The notes: generated from the sequence alone by a model not told the origin. A stretch of 64,000 nucleotides of DNA from Rummeliibacillus suwonensis (GCF_007896435.1 NZ_VCBL01000002.1:248001-312000); one strand, 5' to 3'; shown: positions 44,900 through 55,227, numbered from the stretch's first letter. Translations and numbers: made by a program.

Positions 44900-45688
44900 C
44901 TACTTTAAAATATCCTTGTATAATTCTGGGCGTCTGTCATCATACACTGGAATTTTCTTACGTACTTCATCCACTTTTGAAAAGTCCACATCGACTATGG
45001 ACAATTCCTCGTCCTTCTGACCGATCCATAACACTTCGCCCCATGGTTCAATAACCATCGATTGACCATTAAAGTTTTCTTCTTTGTGGCTGATCCGATT
45101 AACTGCAATGATAAAGCATTGATTTTCAATAGCGCGTGCTTGCAATAACACTTTCCAATGATCGATTCTTGCAGTTGGCCATTGTGCCGATACAAACAAG
45201 ACTTTAGCTCCCTTTAATGCATGAAGTCGCAGCCATTCTGGAAAACGAATATCATAGCAGATCACGCCGGCTGCTGGCAAATCGCCTAATACAAAATTGT
45301 TTTGTGTCTGCCCTGCCGATAAATGCAGATGTTCATCCATTAAGCGAAATAAATGGACTTTATCGTACTCGCCTACTAATTCACCATGATGATCAACGGT
45401 GTACATCGTATTAAAGAATCCCTTTTCTTTTTTGGTTGCTACTGAACCACCTACAATATGAATATGGAGCTCTGATGCTAGTGATTGAAGAAATTTCTTT
45501 GTTCTTTCACCATTCACATCTGCAAGTTCATCTAGTTTTTCTAAAGCGTAACCCGTGTTCCACATTTCCGGTAAAATGACGAGTTCAGCCCCTTTACTTG
45601 CTGCTTGGCGAATAAATTCCTCTGCTCTTGTAAAATTTTTTTCAACATCCCCAAAAGCTACATTTAATTGAATACATCCTACTTTCAT
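44900..45688 (-). CDS. mtnU: Carbon-nitrogen hydrolase MtnU (omega-amidase type)
   Basis: 262 residues from the ATG at 45686-45688, which has GGTGG five bases upstream. Nitrilase superfamily triad: Glu41 (ILPEMWN), Lys110 (EYDKVHLF) and Cys144 (GVICYDIRFPEW). In the methionine salvage pathway it hydrolyses 2-oxoglutaramate-type products formed when MtnE uses glutamine as amino donor. It is divergent from mtnE, as ykrU and ykrV lie together in B. subtilis. Confidence 0.87.
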   Translation of the reverse strand: MKVGCIQLNVAFGDVEKNFTRAEEFIRQAASKGAELVILPEMWNTGYALEKLDELADVNGERTKKFLQSLASELHIHIVGGSVATKKEKGFFNTMYTVDHHGELVGEYDKVHLFRLMDEHLHLSAGQTQNNFVLGDLPAAGVICYDIRFPEWLRLHALKGAKVLFVSAQWPTARIDHWKVLLQARAIENQCFIIAVNRISHKEENFNGQSMVIEPWGEVLWIGQKDEELSIVDVDFSKVDEVRKKIPVYDDRRPELYKDILK

Positions 45689-45851
45689 TTTTGCACCACC
45701 TATAGACATTTTCTTAAAAAGGTTATACTATTTTTACTAAATCATTTTTTTATTCTGAAAATTAAGCTTTATATTATTCTAGCTATTTCTAATTCAAATG
45801 TATAGTACAGCGTCTTAATACATTTATGAGAGACTTGGAGGGAATTATACG

Positions 45852-47027
45852 ATGGAGTTATCTGAAAAACTACAAAATCTACCTAAACAATTTTTCGCAA
45901 ACCTTGTAAGACAAGTAAATCAAGCGGTCGCAGAAGGTCGCGATGTTATCAATCTAGGGCAGGGTAATCCTGACAAACCAACCCCAGCGCATATTGTCAA
46001 AGCAATGCAAGAAGCAACGGCTAATCCAGAAACGCATAAATATTCCCCATTTCGAGGATTAACTGAATTAAAAGAAGCCATCGCTACATTTTACAAAAGA
46101 GAATACAATGTAGACATTGATCCTAATACAGAAGTGTCTATTCTTTTCGGTGCCAAGGCTGGACTTGTTGAACTGCCTTTAGCGATCCTCAACCCTGGGG
46201 ATACAATGTTGTTGCCAGACCCCGGCTATCCAGATTATTTATCGGGTGTAACATTGGCAGATGTAAAATTTGAAACGATGCCACTATTAGCTGAAAATGA
46301 TTTTCTTCCAGACTATCAACAGCTTTCTGAAGATGTTAAAAAAAGAGCTAAATTAATGTACTTGAACTACCCGAACAACCCAACAGGTGGTATCGCTACA
46401 AAAGAGTTTTATGAAGAAACTGTCAAACTAGCAAAAGAAAATAATATAGCCGTATTGCAAGACTTTGCCTATGGTGCAATTGGCTTTGATGGCAACAAAC
46501 CCATCAGTTTCCTCCAAACGGAAGGAGCAAAAGAAGTAGGCATTGAAGTTTATACATTATCAAAAACATTTAACATGGCTGGTTGGCGTGTTGGTTTCGC
46601 CATCGGCAACCCACAAATTGTTGAAGCATTAAACCTTATACAAGATCACCTCTTTGTTAGCCTATTCCCAGCAATACAATTAGCAGCAGTTGAAGCATTA
46701 ACTGGAGATCAATCTTGTGTCAAAAAACAAGTAGCTATTTATGAAAGCAGAAGAAAAACTCTTATCAAAGCATGTAAAGAAGTAGGATGGCCTGTAACCG
46801 CTCCAAAGGGCTCTTTCTTTGCATGGCTTCCTGTTCCAAAAGGATTCACAAGTCAACAATTTGCTGATTTTCTTTTAGAGAAAGCAGATGTCGCTGTAGC
46901 TGCTGGTAATGGTTTTGGCGAACACGGTGAAGGTTATATACGTGTAGGATTATTAGTAGATGAACAAAAATTAACAGAAGCGATCAAAAGAATTGAACAA
47001 CTCAATTTATTTAAAGAAACGGTATAA
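45852..47027 (+). CDS. mtnE: Aminotransferase MtnE (2-oxo-4-methylthiobutanoate transaminase)
   Basis: 391 residues, PLP fold-type I. It regenerates methionine in the last step of 5-methylthioribose salvage. PLP lysine at 238 in TLSKTFNMAGWRVGF, NYPNNPTGG at 172-180. The N-terminal SEKLQNLPKQFFANLVR and the neighbour MtnU favour MtnE over other class I aminotransferases. GGAGGG precedes the ATG by eight bases. No other mtn gene (W, X, B, D, K, A) is in the window, only an unattached SAM-I riboswitch behind it. Confidence 0.88.
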   Translation: MELSEKLQNLPKQFFANLVRQVNQAVAEGRDVINLGQGNPDKPTPAHIVKAMQEATANPETHKYSPFRGLTELKEAIATFYKREYNVDIDPNTEVSILFGAKAGLVELPLAILNPGDTMLLPDPGYPDYLSGVTLADVKFETMPLLAENDFLPDYQQLSEDVKKRAKLMYLNYPNNPTGGIATKEFYEETVKLAKENNIAVLQDFAYGAIGFDGNKPISFLQTEGAKEVGIEVYTLSKTFNMAGWRVGFAIGNPQIVEALNLIQDHLFVSLFPAIQLAAVEALTGDQSCVKKQVAIYESRRKTLIKACKEVGWPVTAPKGSFFAWLPVPKGFTSQQFADFLLEKADVAVAAGNGFGEHGEGYIRVGLLVDEQKLTEAIKRIEQLNLFKETV

Positions 47028-47150
47028 GAAAAATATTGGCTAATGAATGAAGGTCAATATTTCTATTATCCTAATTTATTTTTACAGAAAATAGTATTTC
47101 AATGTACTAACTTTTTACTTTAGACTAAATAATCGTAAATTTAAAAATAA

Positions 47151-47265
47151 TCTCTTATCAAGAGTAGCTGAGGGACTGGCCCTATGAAGCTCGGCAACCT
47201 TCCCATATTGAGGAAAGGTGCTAATTCCTGCAAAGCATGACAAATGTTTTGATCGATAAGAGAGG
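47151..47265 (+). ncRNA. Orphan SAM-I (S-box) riboswitch
   Basis: CTCTTATCAAGAGTAGCTGA, GGGACTGGCCCTATGAAGCT, CGGCAACC, AAAGGTGCTAATTCCTGCA and closing GATAAGAG: a full aptamer with strong P1. It is followed by its terminator at 47282-47320, but the plus strand beyond has only a 26-codon frame without resemblance to anything before the converging yezD gene. Confidence 0.92.
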
Positions 47266-47281
47266 TGAACTCACAAAGGTG

Positions 47282-47320
47282 AAGCCCCTCTTACTTTTAA
47301 AAGAAAGAGGGGCTTTTTTT
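47282..47320 (+). terminator. Terminator of the orphan SAM-I riboswitch
   Basis: Stem AAGCCCCTCTT / AAGAGGGGCTT with a 12-base loop and seven T residues. Well kept although nothing is downstream. Confidence 0.88.
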
Positions 47321-47386
47321 ATGAAACATGATGGATCGATCTTTCTATTTCTAGTTAATGACCAAACTTACCTAAGCATACTCATA

Positions 47387-47548
47387 TTATTTAGCTTTTG
47401 ATTTGCTGAATCGTTGCTTTTCAAGGCGATTAATCTGTACGATTACTCCATCTTGAATCGTAATATGCACTTCTCCAAATTGAAGTCCTTTAATGGCATT
47501 TAAAATGGCTCTAATTTGTTCTGAGTCCTCATTCAACTGTTGGGTCAT
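47387..47548 (-). CDS. yezD: YezD family protein (DUF2292)
   Basis: 53 residues from the ATG at 47546-47548, with AAAGGAG eight bases upstream; the open frame extends further but without a site. Short family with EQIRAILNAIKGLQFGEVHI and VIVQINRLEK at the C-terminus. Members are often found beside sulfur-metabolism genes; function unknown. It is transcribed toward the orphan SAM-I unit and has no visible riboswitch of its own. Confidence 0.8.
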   Translation of the reverse strand: MTQQLNEDSEQIRAILNAIKGLQFGEVHITIQDGVIVQINRLEKQRFSKSKAK

Positions 47549-47877
47549 ATGATTTTCTCCTTTACAAATTGATTTTTCCGTACTATTTGAGATCAAAAAT
47601 GATTTACGTTCAAGTTCTATTATCATAGTGTTTTTATTGTTAAAAGAACCAAACAAATATTTTCCGTTTTTTATTTTATTTTGAAATTTATTATAATTAT
47701 TAACAATTAAAAAGTCAATACAAATTCTTATAATTCCTAGTTAAATACTAAAGTATTTAATTTCATCCTATGACACATTTTAAATTAAAAATACATATCC
47801 TACTTTTCTAATCAACCTAGCCAACACAAAAAAGACTATGTGAGTTTCATTTCTTTACTCACACGGTCCATTTTTAA

Positions 47878-47985
47878 ACTTTATCTTACATTAACATGCA
47901 GCAATCCCATTCTTCATCACTCTAGTAACATCCAGAAGTTAAGTAGAGGTGCTGTCTGCCTGTAAAAAGCGATTTGGTTCAACTT
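47878..47985 (-). repeat. Strongly decayed family A repeat
   Basis: Aligns by eye with the reverse copies at several points: TTTATC, TTAACATGCAGCAATCCC, TGCCTGTAAAA and GATTTGGTTC. The rest of the gene-free stretch 47549-48082 is AT-rich; a CAGTATCG/CGATACTG hairpin at about 47992-48018 may end the chemoreceptor transcript. Confidence 0.45.
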
Positions 47986-48082
47986 TCATCCAGTATCGTC
48001 CTAAAACGCCGATACTGAATGAATTTTCCTTTTTGACCCTAATATCATAGATATACTGACATCCAAAATTTATACGAAATGA

Positions 48083-49768
48083 TTATACTTTAAATCGTTG
48101 AACTTGCTCTTGTAGATGAACTGTACTAGCTGTCAATGTTTTGGAGGCAGAGTTAATATCTGCAATTGTCGCAACTTGTTCTTCTGTAATAGCAACAATT
48201 GTTTCTGTTTCATTTACTGCAACATTTGCAGTTTGCGCCATTTCTTGAACAGATGCGGCAACCTCCTCTGTAGAAGCGGATACTTGTTGTGTTGCTGACG
48301 ATATATGTTCCGTCTTCTGTGTCATGTCATCCACCGAATTTAAGATTTCATCAAATGCTTGCTGAGCCTTCTGTATAAAGTTAACACCATCATCAACATT
48401 TGATACTGTCACTTCGACAGCATCCTCAACCTCTGCTGTATCCGATTGAATAACCGACGTTAGATGAACGATTTTTTCAGCAGAATTTCTAGATTCTTCT
48501 GCTAATTTTCTTACTTCATCAGCTACTACTGCAAAACCTTTTCCATGCACACCTGCACGAGCTGCTTCGATCGCTGCATTTAAAGCAAGTAAATTCGTTT
48601 GATCTGTAATTTCCGTGATGACCTTCGTGATATTGCCAATTTCTGCTGATTGTTGGCTTAGTTTTCGAATCTTATCTCTTGTCATAGATGAAGATTTTTG
48701 AATAACTTTTAATTGGTTGGAAGTTGTTTGCAATGTTCCATTTCCCTTTTGCGCTATTTCTTGCGTCTCCACGGCTTTACTATGCACTTCTTGGGTAGCA
48801 TTCGCAATGGTTTGCACACTACTGGCAGTTTCCTCTATAGCAGTTGCACATTCATTCCCCACTTTAGCCGTTGAATTCGCTCCCTCGTTGATCATCGCCA
48901 ATTTTTCGGCGACTTCATGAGAGGTAACTGCGACTTCATCCGTACTAGCTGTTAATTCTTCTGCAACAGCCGTTGTATGTTCAACATTTTCCATTACCTC
49001 TGAAATTAATGCCTGTAAATTGGTTTTCATGGAATTGAATGATTGTGCTAAAGAATGGATCTCATCTTTTGTATGAACGATGATATCGGGATGTGTTAGA
49101 TCTCCTTTTGCAATAGTAATAGCTGCCTTATCTAAAGCACGTACAGATTTCGTGATTTTTTTCGTTATAAATAATGAGCATCCAATGGCAACTAATAGAC
49201 CGATGAATGCACCTGCTAACATTATGATGATCCCCTGTTGTACGCTATCTTCTGCTGCTTGACGACTTTCATTCATCTGCTTTGTTTGATCATCAACAAT
49301 TCTTTCTACACTACTTAAAATCATTTCATTAGCAGGGCGAGATTCACTAGCGATGATATCCGCTGCTTGAAATTTATTTCCTTTATCAACCATCTCAATA
49401 GCATTTTGTGTACTTTTTAAAAAGATATCTTGATTATTTTTAATATTTTCTAGTTCTTGTTTCATTGGTCCTGACTTTAAGCCAGGTTCAACTTCTTTTA
49501 TAATTTTGGAGACATGCTCCTGCTGCTCCTTTAAGCTATCTAAATTGTCTTGGATCGGATTTAATGCATATGAAGTAACAAATGTACCTTGCATAGCAGA
49601 GGCGTATTTAATCTCTTTAATCGTCATCGTTTTTGTTACACGTTGATCTAAAATCTCATGATATGTATTTTGTATATTTTTTAATTGTACATATCCAGTA
49701 ATCGTAATAACGACCATAAAAATAATCAATATGGAAAATGCTAAATATAGCTTTTTACTAATACTCAT
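48083..49768 (-). CDS. Methyl-accepting chemotaxis protein
   Basis: 561 residues from the ATG at 49766-49768 (GGGGGG about seven bases upstream). Membrane helix at about 5-25, an extracytoplasmic four-helix bundle domain of about 150 residues (4HB_MCP), second helix at about 177-198, HAMP, then the long signalling coiled coil with the conserved hairpin tip ([20 protein letters not shown] and [14 protein letters not shown]). No C-terminal tethering pentapeptide. The ligand is unknown. Monocistronic. Confidence 0.93.
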   Translation of the reverse strand: MSISKKLYLAFSILIIFMVVITITGYVQLKNIQNTYHEILDQRVTKTMTIKEIKYASAMQGTFVTSYALNPIQDNLDSLKEQQEHVSKIIKEVEPGLKSGPMKQELENIKNNQDIFLKSTQNAIEMVDKGNKFQAADIIASESRPANEMILSSVERIVDDQTKQMNESRQAAEDSVQQGIIIMLAGAFIGLLVAIGCSLFITKKITKSVRALDKAAITIAKGDLTHPDIIVHTKDEIHSLAQSFNSMKTNLQALISEVMENVEHTTAVAEELTASTDEVAVTSHEVAEKLAMINEGANSTAKVGNECATAIEETASSVQTIANATQEVHSKAVETQEIAQKGNGTLQTTSNQLKVIQKSSSMTRDKIRKLSQQSAEIGNITKVITEITDQTNLLALNAAIEAARAGVHGKGFAVVADEVRKLAEESRNSAEKIVHLTSVIQSDTAEVEDAVEVTVSNVDDGVNFIQKAQQAFDEILNSVDDMTQKTEHISSATQQVSASTEEVAASVQEMAQTANVAVNETETIVAITEEQVATIADINSASKTLTASTVHLQEQVQRFKV

Positions 49769-50271
49769 ACTGTCGCCCCCCATTATAATTGTCATGGCCT
49801 ACTGATTACTCATGACATTTTAAAAGAAAATAGATATTAATTACTATATCAATTTAATAATATAATTTCTATTCTTTTTTAAAAATTATTTGAAAATTTT
49901 TAACTTTATTGGATGAATGAATTTTTTAATGATAAATTAATGCCTTTTTCATATAAAATCTCTTTATTTTATATAAAATATCTAATATATAGTTATTTAA
50001 ACCTATTTTTATTATAGTCATTTTATAACACTTACAAAATCTATGTATACCTATCATTGATATGTTAACTGTTGAATTCTATTCAATTATTATTTTAATA
50101 TATTAAAATATGTATATTTTATAAACGATCATGTAGTTGTATGCGCAAACATTCTGTATCACAGCATAAACTTTTTGATCCATGATAGTGATCTTATTGC
50201 AATTTAACATATGACAAATTAACATCATATGTCATATAAATCCATATGAAAAAAATGATGATTAAATTGAA
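49769..50271. other. AT-rich gene-free stretch
   Basis: About 500 bases of very AT-rich DNA upstream of the chemoreceptor. Nothing is recognised except the expected promoter region; no repeat copy. Confidence 0.55.
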
Positions 50272-50317
50272 CAAAAAAATCGTTATGACAGATGAAAACA
50301 TCTTGTCATAACGATTA
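50272..50317 (-). terminator. Terminator after kbl
   Basis: Stem AATCGTTATGACA / TGTCATAACGATT with a 12-base loop; on the minus strand seven U residues follow. Starts about 18 bases past the stop. Confidence 0.87.
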
Positions 50318-50334
50318 AATCGCTTGGATAGATT

Positions 50335-51522
50335 TTAGATAACACCAAGCTCTTTTCCTACTCTTTCATAAATAGCAAGCGCGTTATCCAGCATTTCTTT
50401 TGTATGTGCAGCAGTTGGCATATTGCGTACACGTCCTGTACCTTTAGGCACAGTTGGGAAAACAATAGCTTTTGCATAGACTCCTTCTTCGATTAAGCGA
50501 GATGAAAATTGTTGTGTTAGTTTTTCATCACCAATAATACATGGAGTTATCGGTGTTTCAGAATGACCGATGTTAAAGCCAAGCTTTTTCAAACCTGCTT
50601 TTAGGTAGTTTCCATTTTCCCAAAGCTTATCACAAAGCTCTGTTGAATCGATTAACATTTGAACTGCTCGAGTGATCGCTGCTACGTCACCTGGTGGTAG
50701 AGCTGTGGAAAATAAGAATGGACGTGAACGGACCTTTAACCAATCAATCAGGTTTTTCTTACCAGCTACATATCCACCAACTACACCAATGGCTTTTGAT
50801 AATGTACCGATTTGGAAGTCGATGTCATTTTGTAAACCAAAATGCTTAACAGTCCCCTTGCCCTTACCTGTTACACCTGTGCCATGCGCATCATCGACAT
50901 ATGTAATAAGGTCGAATTCTTTTGCGATTTCAACGATTTCAGGAAGCTTTGCAATATCACCATCCATAGAAAAAACACCGTCAGTAATGACCATGACTTT
51001 ATTGTAAAGACCAGATTCTGTTGCTTCTTTTGCCTTTTTATGAAGATCTTCCATATCAGAGTGATTATATGCAATAATTTTTGCTCTTGAGAGACGACAA
51101 CCATCAATAATGGAAGCATGATTTAATTGGTCAGAAAGAATCGCATCATTTTTATCCATAACAGCAGAGATAGCTGCCATATTACAGTTAAAACCAGATT
51201 GATAGGAGATCGCAGCCTCTGTTCCCTTAAATTCAGCTAATTTTTCTTCTAATTTAACGTGTAAATCGAGCGTTCCGTTAATCGTACGGACAGCTCCTGC
51301 ACCTACACCATAAACATCGATCGTTTTCTTAGCAATTTCCTTTAATTCCGGATTTGTAGCTAAACCTAAATAGTTATTAGAAGATAAGTTGATCAGTTTC
51401 TTACCACGTACTTGAATAATTGGACCATTAGCACCTTCTACAGGATCTATTTCATTATATAAGCCTTGGTCGCGAAGCTGTTGTAAATTCTTATTAACGA
51501 ACGTATTGAGTACGTTTGACAA
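50335..51522 (-). CDS. kbl: Glycine C-acetyltransferase (2-amino-3-ketobutyrate CoA ligase)
   Basis: 395 residues with the TTG start at 51520-51522, nine bases after AAAGGG; this gives the usual N-terminus [15 protein letters not shown] and length, while upstream ATGs abut or precede the site. PLP enzyme of the alpha-oxoamine synthase family that splits 2-amino-3-oxobutyrate with CoA to glycine and acetyl-CoA, completing the reaction of Tdh. PLP lysine about 243 in [19 protein letters not shown] and SSNNYLGLA are present. 8-Amino-7-oxononanoate synthase (BioF) is similar but no biotin genes are near. Confidence 0.9.
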   Translation of the reverse strand: MSNVLNTFVNKNLQQLRDQGLYNEIDPVEGANGPIIQVRGKKLINLSSNNYLGLATNPELKEIAKKTIDVYGVGAGAVRTINGTLDLHVKLEEKLAEFKGTEAAISYQSGFNCNMAAISAVMDKNDAILSDQLNHASIIDGCRLSRAKIIAYNHSDMEDLHKKAKEATESGLYNKVMVITDGVFSMDGDIAKLPEIVEIAKEFDLITYVDDAHGTGVTGKGKGTVKHFGLQNDIDFQIGTLSKAIGVVGGYVAGKKNLIDWLKVRSRPFLFSTALPPGDVAAITRAVQMLIDSTELCDKLWENGNYLKAGLKKLGFNIGHSETPITPCIIGDEKLTQQFSSRLIEEGVYAKAIVFPTVPKGTGRVRNMPTAAHTKEMLDNALAIYERVGKELGVI

Positions 51523-51654
51523 GGTCTTCATCCCTTTCATACGAGTATACCGATATTGTAGCATATACCTTCATCATTTTGTACACCTGAAAAGAACTAT
51601 TATAAAAATATTACTCTTTTTCCCTTATAAATCTTCTTTCATTGTTCTTTCCAA

Positions 51655-51670
51655 AAATACAGTTGTATTT
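51655..51670. promoter_or_regulatory. Palindromic operator candidate upstream of kbl
   Basis: AAATACAGTTGTATTT, differing by one central base from the perfect palindrome before tdh, centred about 140 bp before the kbl start. A half-like site AACACAATACTTTT follows at about 51672. It lies between the kdpE stop and kbl and is not a GC-rich terminator hairpin. Confidence 0.55.
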
Positions 51671-51694
51671 GAACACAATACTTTTAAAAAAAGA

Positions 51695-52414
51695 CTAGTT
51701 CTTCTTTTCTTCACTTTTTTCCCAATGAATCATGCGATAACCTACTCGAATATGTGTTTGAATGAATTTTCCCTGATTTAAATCTTTTTCAATTTTCTTT
51801 CGAAGTGTAGCCATGAAAACACGTAAATTAGGTATATCTGTATCCAATGCATCTCCCCACACTTGTTTTAATAGATAATTGTGCGTAAGTACTTTGCCAA
51901 GATTTTTACTTAAAGTTTCTAATAGCTTATATTCGTTTGGCGTGAGATGAATTTCCTTATTGTTAACAAACACCGTATTAGATAAATAATCGATAGAAAG
52001 TGGCCCGTTAGTAAATATAGGTTGCTCTTTCATGGTAACAACATTAGAAACTGAGCGTCTTAGAGCAGCACGAATACGGGCAAGCAGTTCATCAACACTA
52101 AAAGGTTTTTCAACATAATCATCTGCTCCCATATCGAGTGCCTTAATCTTCTCAGTTTCTTCTCCTCTGGCACTAACGACGATAATTGGTATTTGCGACC
52201 AAGTACGAACTTTTAGAATAATATCGATACCATCTATATCAGGTAAACCAAGGTCTAAAATGATGACATCTGGCTGCATCGATATAACTTCTCTTAATGC
52301 CTCTTTACCTTTTGTGGCAAGTTTATAATGATAACCATGGAGCTCAATCGTCATTTTCATTAGATTTCCAATGGCAATATCATCTTCAATAATGAGAATT
52401 CTTTTAAGATTCAT
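51695..52414 (-). CDS. kdpE: Response regulator KdpE
   Basis: 239 residues. OmpR family: receiver with phospho-acceptor Asp54 (IILDLGLPDIDG) and KPFSVDELLARI, then a winged-helix domain (LTPNEYKLLETLSKNLGKVL). It activates kdpFABC when K+ is limiting. The GGGGAGGTG ribosome site is inside kdpD, with 11 bp overlap. The partner is encoded directly upstream. Confidence 0.94.
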   Translation of the reverse strand: MNLKRILIIEDDIAIGNLMKMTIELHGYHYKLATKGKEALREVISMQPDVIILDLGLPDIDGIDIILKVRTWSQIPIIVVSARGEETEKIKALDMGADDYVEKPFSVDELLARIRAALRRSVSNVVTMKEQPIFTNGPLSIDYLSNTVFVNNKEIHLTPNEYKLLETLSKNLGKVLTHNYLLKQVWGDALDTDIPNLRVFMATLRKKIEKDLNQGKFIQTHIRVGYRMIHWEKSEEKKN

Positions 52415-55061
52415 TTACTACACCTCCCCGTTTTAGATAAAAGCTAAAAATCGTTCCATGAGGTATATTATCTCGAACCGTTAATTCACTTTCATGTAAT
52501 TTCAAAATGGTTTGACACAGAGATAAACCAATGCCTAATCCCCGCTTTGTATCACCTTGCCCCATATGACTCTTTTTAAACGTTTGAAATAGCTCTATTT
52601 TTTGTTCATCCGGGATACCTTTTCCAGTATCCCGTACTTCAATGATAACGTTGCTTTCCCTTTCAAAAGCATATACAGCGACGATACTTTCTACAGGAGT
52701 ATAGCTCACAGCATTATCTAATAAATTAATAAGAACTTGCCCAATTAGCCTCGTATCCATATGCGCTAAAAGGAATTCAGGTTCAATATATGCTTGAATT
52801 GGGCGGGTACTATTTTTGGAAAGCTGGTGAATAGCCTCATGTATAACATCTTCAAGTAATTCCTCCTGCATTTGAAGAGGAAAATGTCCATTACTCAATT
52901 TTGAAACAGCTAGTAAGTTTTCAACAAGTTGGACAAGTCGATTAGCATTATAATATATATCTTCATACAATGTTTGACGTTGGTTGCCTGACATTTTTTG
53001 ATCATTCGTTTTCAATATATCTGCATGACCTGAAATACTGGTGAGTGGTGTGCGTAAATCATGTGAAATTGAACGTAAGAGATTGGATTGAATTTGTTCT
53101 AACTCCTTTTCGCGACGTACGTCCTCATTAATACGTAATAATTGCCATTTATCAAGTGCTAGTGAAAAGTCATTTAGAATCGCATGCAATACTTGCCATT
53201 CAAAGGATGGCAACTGTTCTTTTTTATGAAGAGAAATACCCATTACACCTATTACCTTATTATTCGATAGAAAAGGAACATAATAGCCATGTGCTTCTTT
53301 AAAAACATCTGTTGTCATCCCCGCTGTACGCTCATTATTTATAACCCAATACACAATAGCTACCTCATTTTTATCGCTAAATCGATGCTCCTGCTCACAA
53401 TTTTGTGTTGTAGAAAGAAAAGGTGATTTATAAAATGTATGATGGAGCATTTGCTTATCATCAACCAAATAAAAACACACAGGTCGCTCTGTTATTTTAA
53501 CAATTTCCATAGCTCCTTCTTCTATGAGCCGTTCATATGTTGATGCTGACTGTAGCTTACGATTCGTTTCCAATAAAGTCTCCATTCGATAGGATTTCTG
53601 GATAGCCTGTCGTCCTTGCATTTTTACTTTTTTCATTAAGCTACTGGTAATAACACCCGAAACGAACATAATGGTAAACGTCATTGGATAATCCTGATGA
53701 TATACCTCAAACGAAAAAATAGGTTTCGTAAATAGAAAGTTAAAACTCAACACTGCCACAAGTGAGCTAATGATATTCATTAACCACCCTGTCGTCCAGA
53801 TAGCAACTATTAAGACTCCTAATATAAAAATCGTTATAATATTCACTTCACTGATGCCAAGCGATTTAAAAAATAGCCCAACAAGTGCTACGATTACAAA
53901 GACAAAAATCATCTTCAAAAAATCAAGAGGTTGTAATTTGAAATCTGTTTTAACATCTATTTTTTTCTTTGGCGTATTCTCTTGATCCGGTACAATATAT
54001 ATAGACAAATCTGGTAAAAGCTCATTTATCTTATCAGTTATTTTCGTTTTCCCGAAAAAGTTTGATTTTGTCATCGTTCTTCCGATGACTAGCTTTGTTA
54101 CACCGCTAATTTGTGCATAATTTGCAATGGCAGTAGCAATACTGTCTTCTTGAACAGTGACAACTTTTCCTTCCAGCTGTTGTGCCAATTTCATATGATC
54201 CTTCAATCGTTCTTCGTCTGCTTTTGATAATGTCAAACTATTTCCTCTATCTACATAAAGTGCAGTGAATTTACCGTGCAATGCTTGAGCAAGTCTGGCA
54301 GCAGTTCGAATTACTTTTGCATTTGTTGGAGAACTACTAATGCCCACTAGAATATGCTCAAGCACATTATTTTGTACAGTATTTAACTGTATACACTTTG
54401 TCTTCAAATGAACCGTGTCAGCAATTCTCCGAAGAGCAATTTCTCTGAGTGCAATGAGGTTGTCTTGCTGGAAGAAATGGTTTAATGCCTTTTCTACATA
54501 AGGTTGTTTATATATTTTGCCCTCTTTTAATCGCTTGATTAACTCCTCAGGTTCAATATCAACGAGTTTAATCTGTGACGCCTGATCAACGATAGCATCT
54601 GGAATTCGCTCTCGAACTTTAATTTGTGTTATTTCCTCAACAAGATCATGAAGACTCTCAATATGTTGAATGTTTAAAGTTGTATAAACATTAATTCCCT
54701 GATTGAGCAGTTCTTGAACATCTCCATAGCGCTTAGCATGACGCAGATTAGGTATATTTGTATGAGCTAATTCATCGATTAAAACTAGATCCGGTGCTCG
54801 TTGAATAATCCCATCTAAATCTAACTCCCTAAATGACTTTCCTTTATATGAAAAAACTTTTGTAGGTACTACCTCAAAACCCTCAATTAGTGCATTTGTT
54901 TCCTTACGGGGATGCGGTTCAATATAACCGATGACAACATCAGTCCCTTGCTGTAATTGCTCTTTAGCCTCTTTGAGCATGGCATAGGTCTTTCCAACAC
55001 CTGCCGCATACCCCAAGAAGATTTTTAACTGACCACTTTTGCGATTTGAATTGTGAGTCAT
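52404..55061 (-). CDS. kdpD: Sensor histidine kinase KdpD
   Basis: 885 residues from the ATG at 55059-55061, behind AAGGTGG. Order: KdpD N-terminal domain (about 12-220) with Walker A GYAAGVGKT at 17-25, a universal-stress-like domain (about 240-360), four close membrane helices (about 385-490), a GAF-like domain, then HisKA with phospho-acceptor His667 (SISHDLRTPL) and HATPase (GLGIGLSL). Full-length, as in E. coli, unlike the short KdpD of some Firmicutes that lack the kinase. It is divergent from kdpFABC. Confidence 0.94.
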   Translation of the reverse strand: MTHNSNRKSGQLKIFLGYAAGVGKTYAMLKEAKEQLQQGTDVVIGYIEPHPRKETNALIEGFEVVPTKVFSYKGKSFRELDLDGIIQRAPDLVLIDELAHTNIPNLRHAKRYGDVQELLNQGINVYTTLNIQHIESLHDLVEEITQIKVRERIPDAIVDQASQIKLVDIEPEELIKRLKEGKIYKQPYVEKALNHFFQQDNLIALREIALRRIADTVHLKTKCIQLNTVQNNVLEHILVGISSSPTNAKVIRTAARLAQALHGKFTALYVDRGNSLTLSKADEERLKDHMKLAQQLEGKVVTVQEDSIATAIANYAQISGVTKLVIGRTMTKSNFFGKTKITDKINELLPDLSIYIVPDQENTPKKKIDVKTDFKLQPLDFLKMIFVFVIVALVGLFFKSLGISEVNIITIFILGVLIVAIWTTGWLMNIISSLVAVLSFNFLFTKPIFSFEVYHQDYPMTFTIMFVSGVITSSLMKKVKMQGRQAIQKSYRMETLLETNRKLQSASTYERLIEEGAMEIVKITERPVCFYLVDDKQMLHHTFYKSPFLSTTQNCEQEHRFSDKNEVAIVYWVINNERTAGMTTDVFKEAHGYYVPFLSNNKVIGVMGISLHKKEQLPSFEWQVLHAILNDFSLALDKWQLLRINEDVRREKELEQIQSNLLRSISHDLRTPLTSISGHADILKTNDQKMSGNQRQTLYEDIYYNANRLVQLVENLLAVSKLSNGHFPLQMQEELLEDVIHEAIHQLSKNSTRPIQAYIEPEFLLAHMDTRLIGQVLINLLDNAVSYTPVESIVAVYAFERESNVIIEVRDTGKGIPDEQKIELFQTFKKSHMGQGDTKRGLGIGLSLCQTILKLHESELTVRDNIPHGTIFSFYLKRGGVVNES

Positions 55062-55122
55062 TTTCCTCACCACCTTGCCCTCATTATAATTACTTTTTAC
55101 AAAAAAAGGACATTCTTCTCAA

Positions 55123-55142
55123 CATCTTAATGCCATCTTAAT
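55123..55142. promoter_or_regulatory. Direct repeat in the kdp divergent promoter region (KdpE site candidate)
   Basis: CATCTTAAT occurs twice with 11-bp period (55123-55131 and 55134-55142). Head-to-tail sites one helical turn apart are usual for OmpR-family regulators. It lies about 60 bases from the kdpD start and 85 bases from the first small kdp gene. Confidence 0.4.
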
Positions 55143-55227
55143 ATCTAAGCTTTAATCCAAACACTACATTAATTTCTTTTCAACTATAGTAAAACCAATC
55201 ATAAGAAAGAAAGGATGGAAGGATAAA

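Noticed and set aside
47321-47401. 26-codon frame after the orphan SAM-I riboswitch
   Set aside because: No ribosome site (it starts in the terminator T tract), no similarity, and it overlaps the end of yezD.
55062-55227. c-di-AMP (ydaO) riboswitch before kdp
   Set aside because: Only about 165 bp divergent region, no conserved ydaO segments and no terminator.
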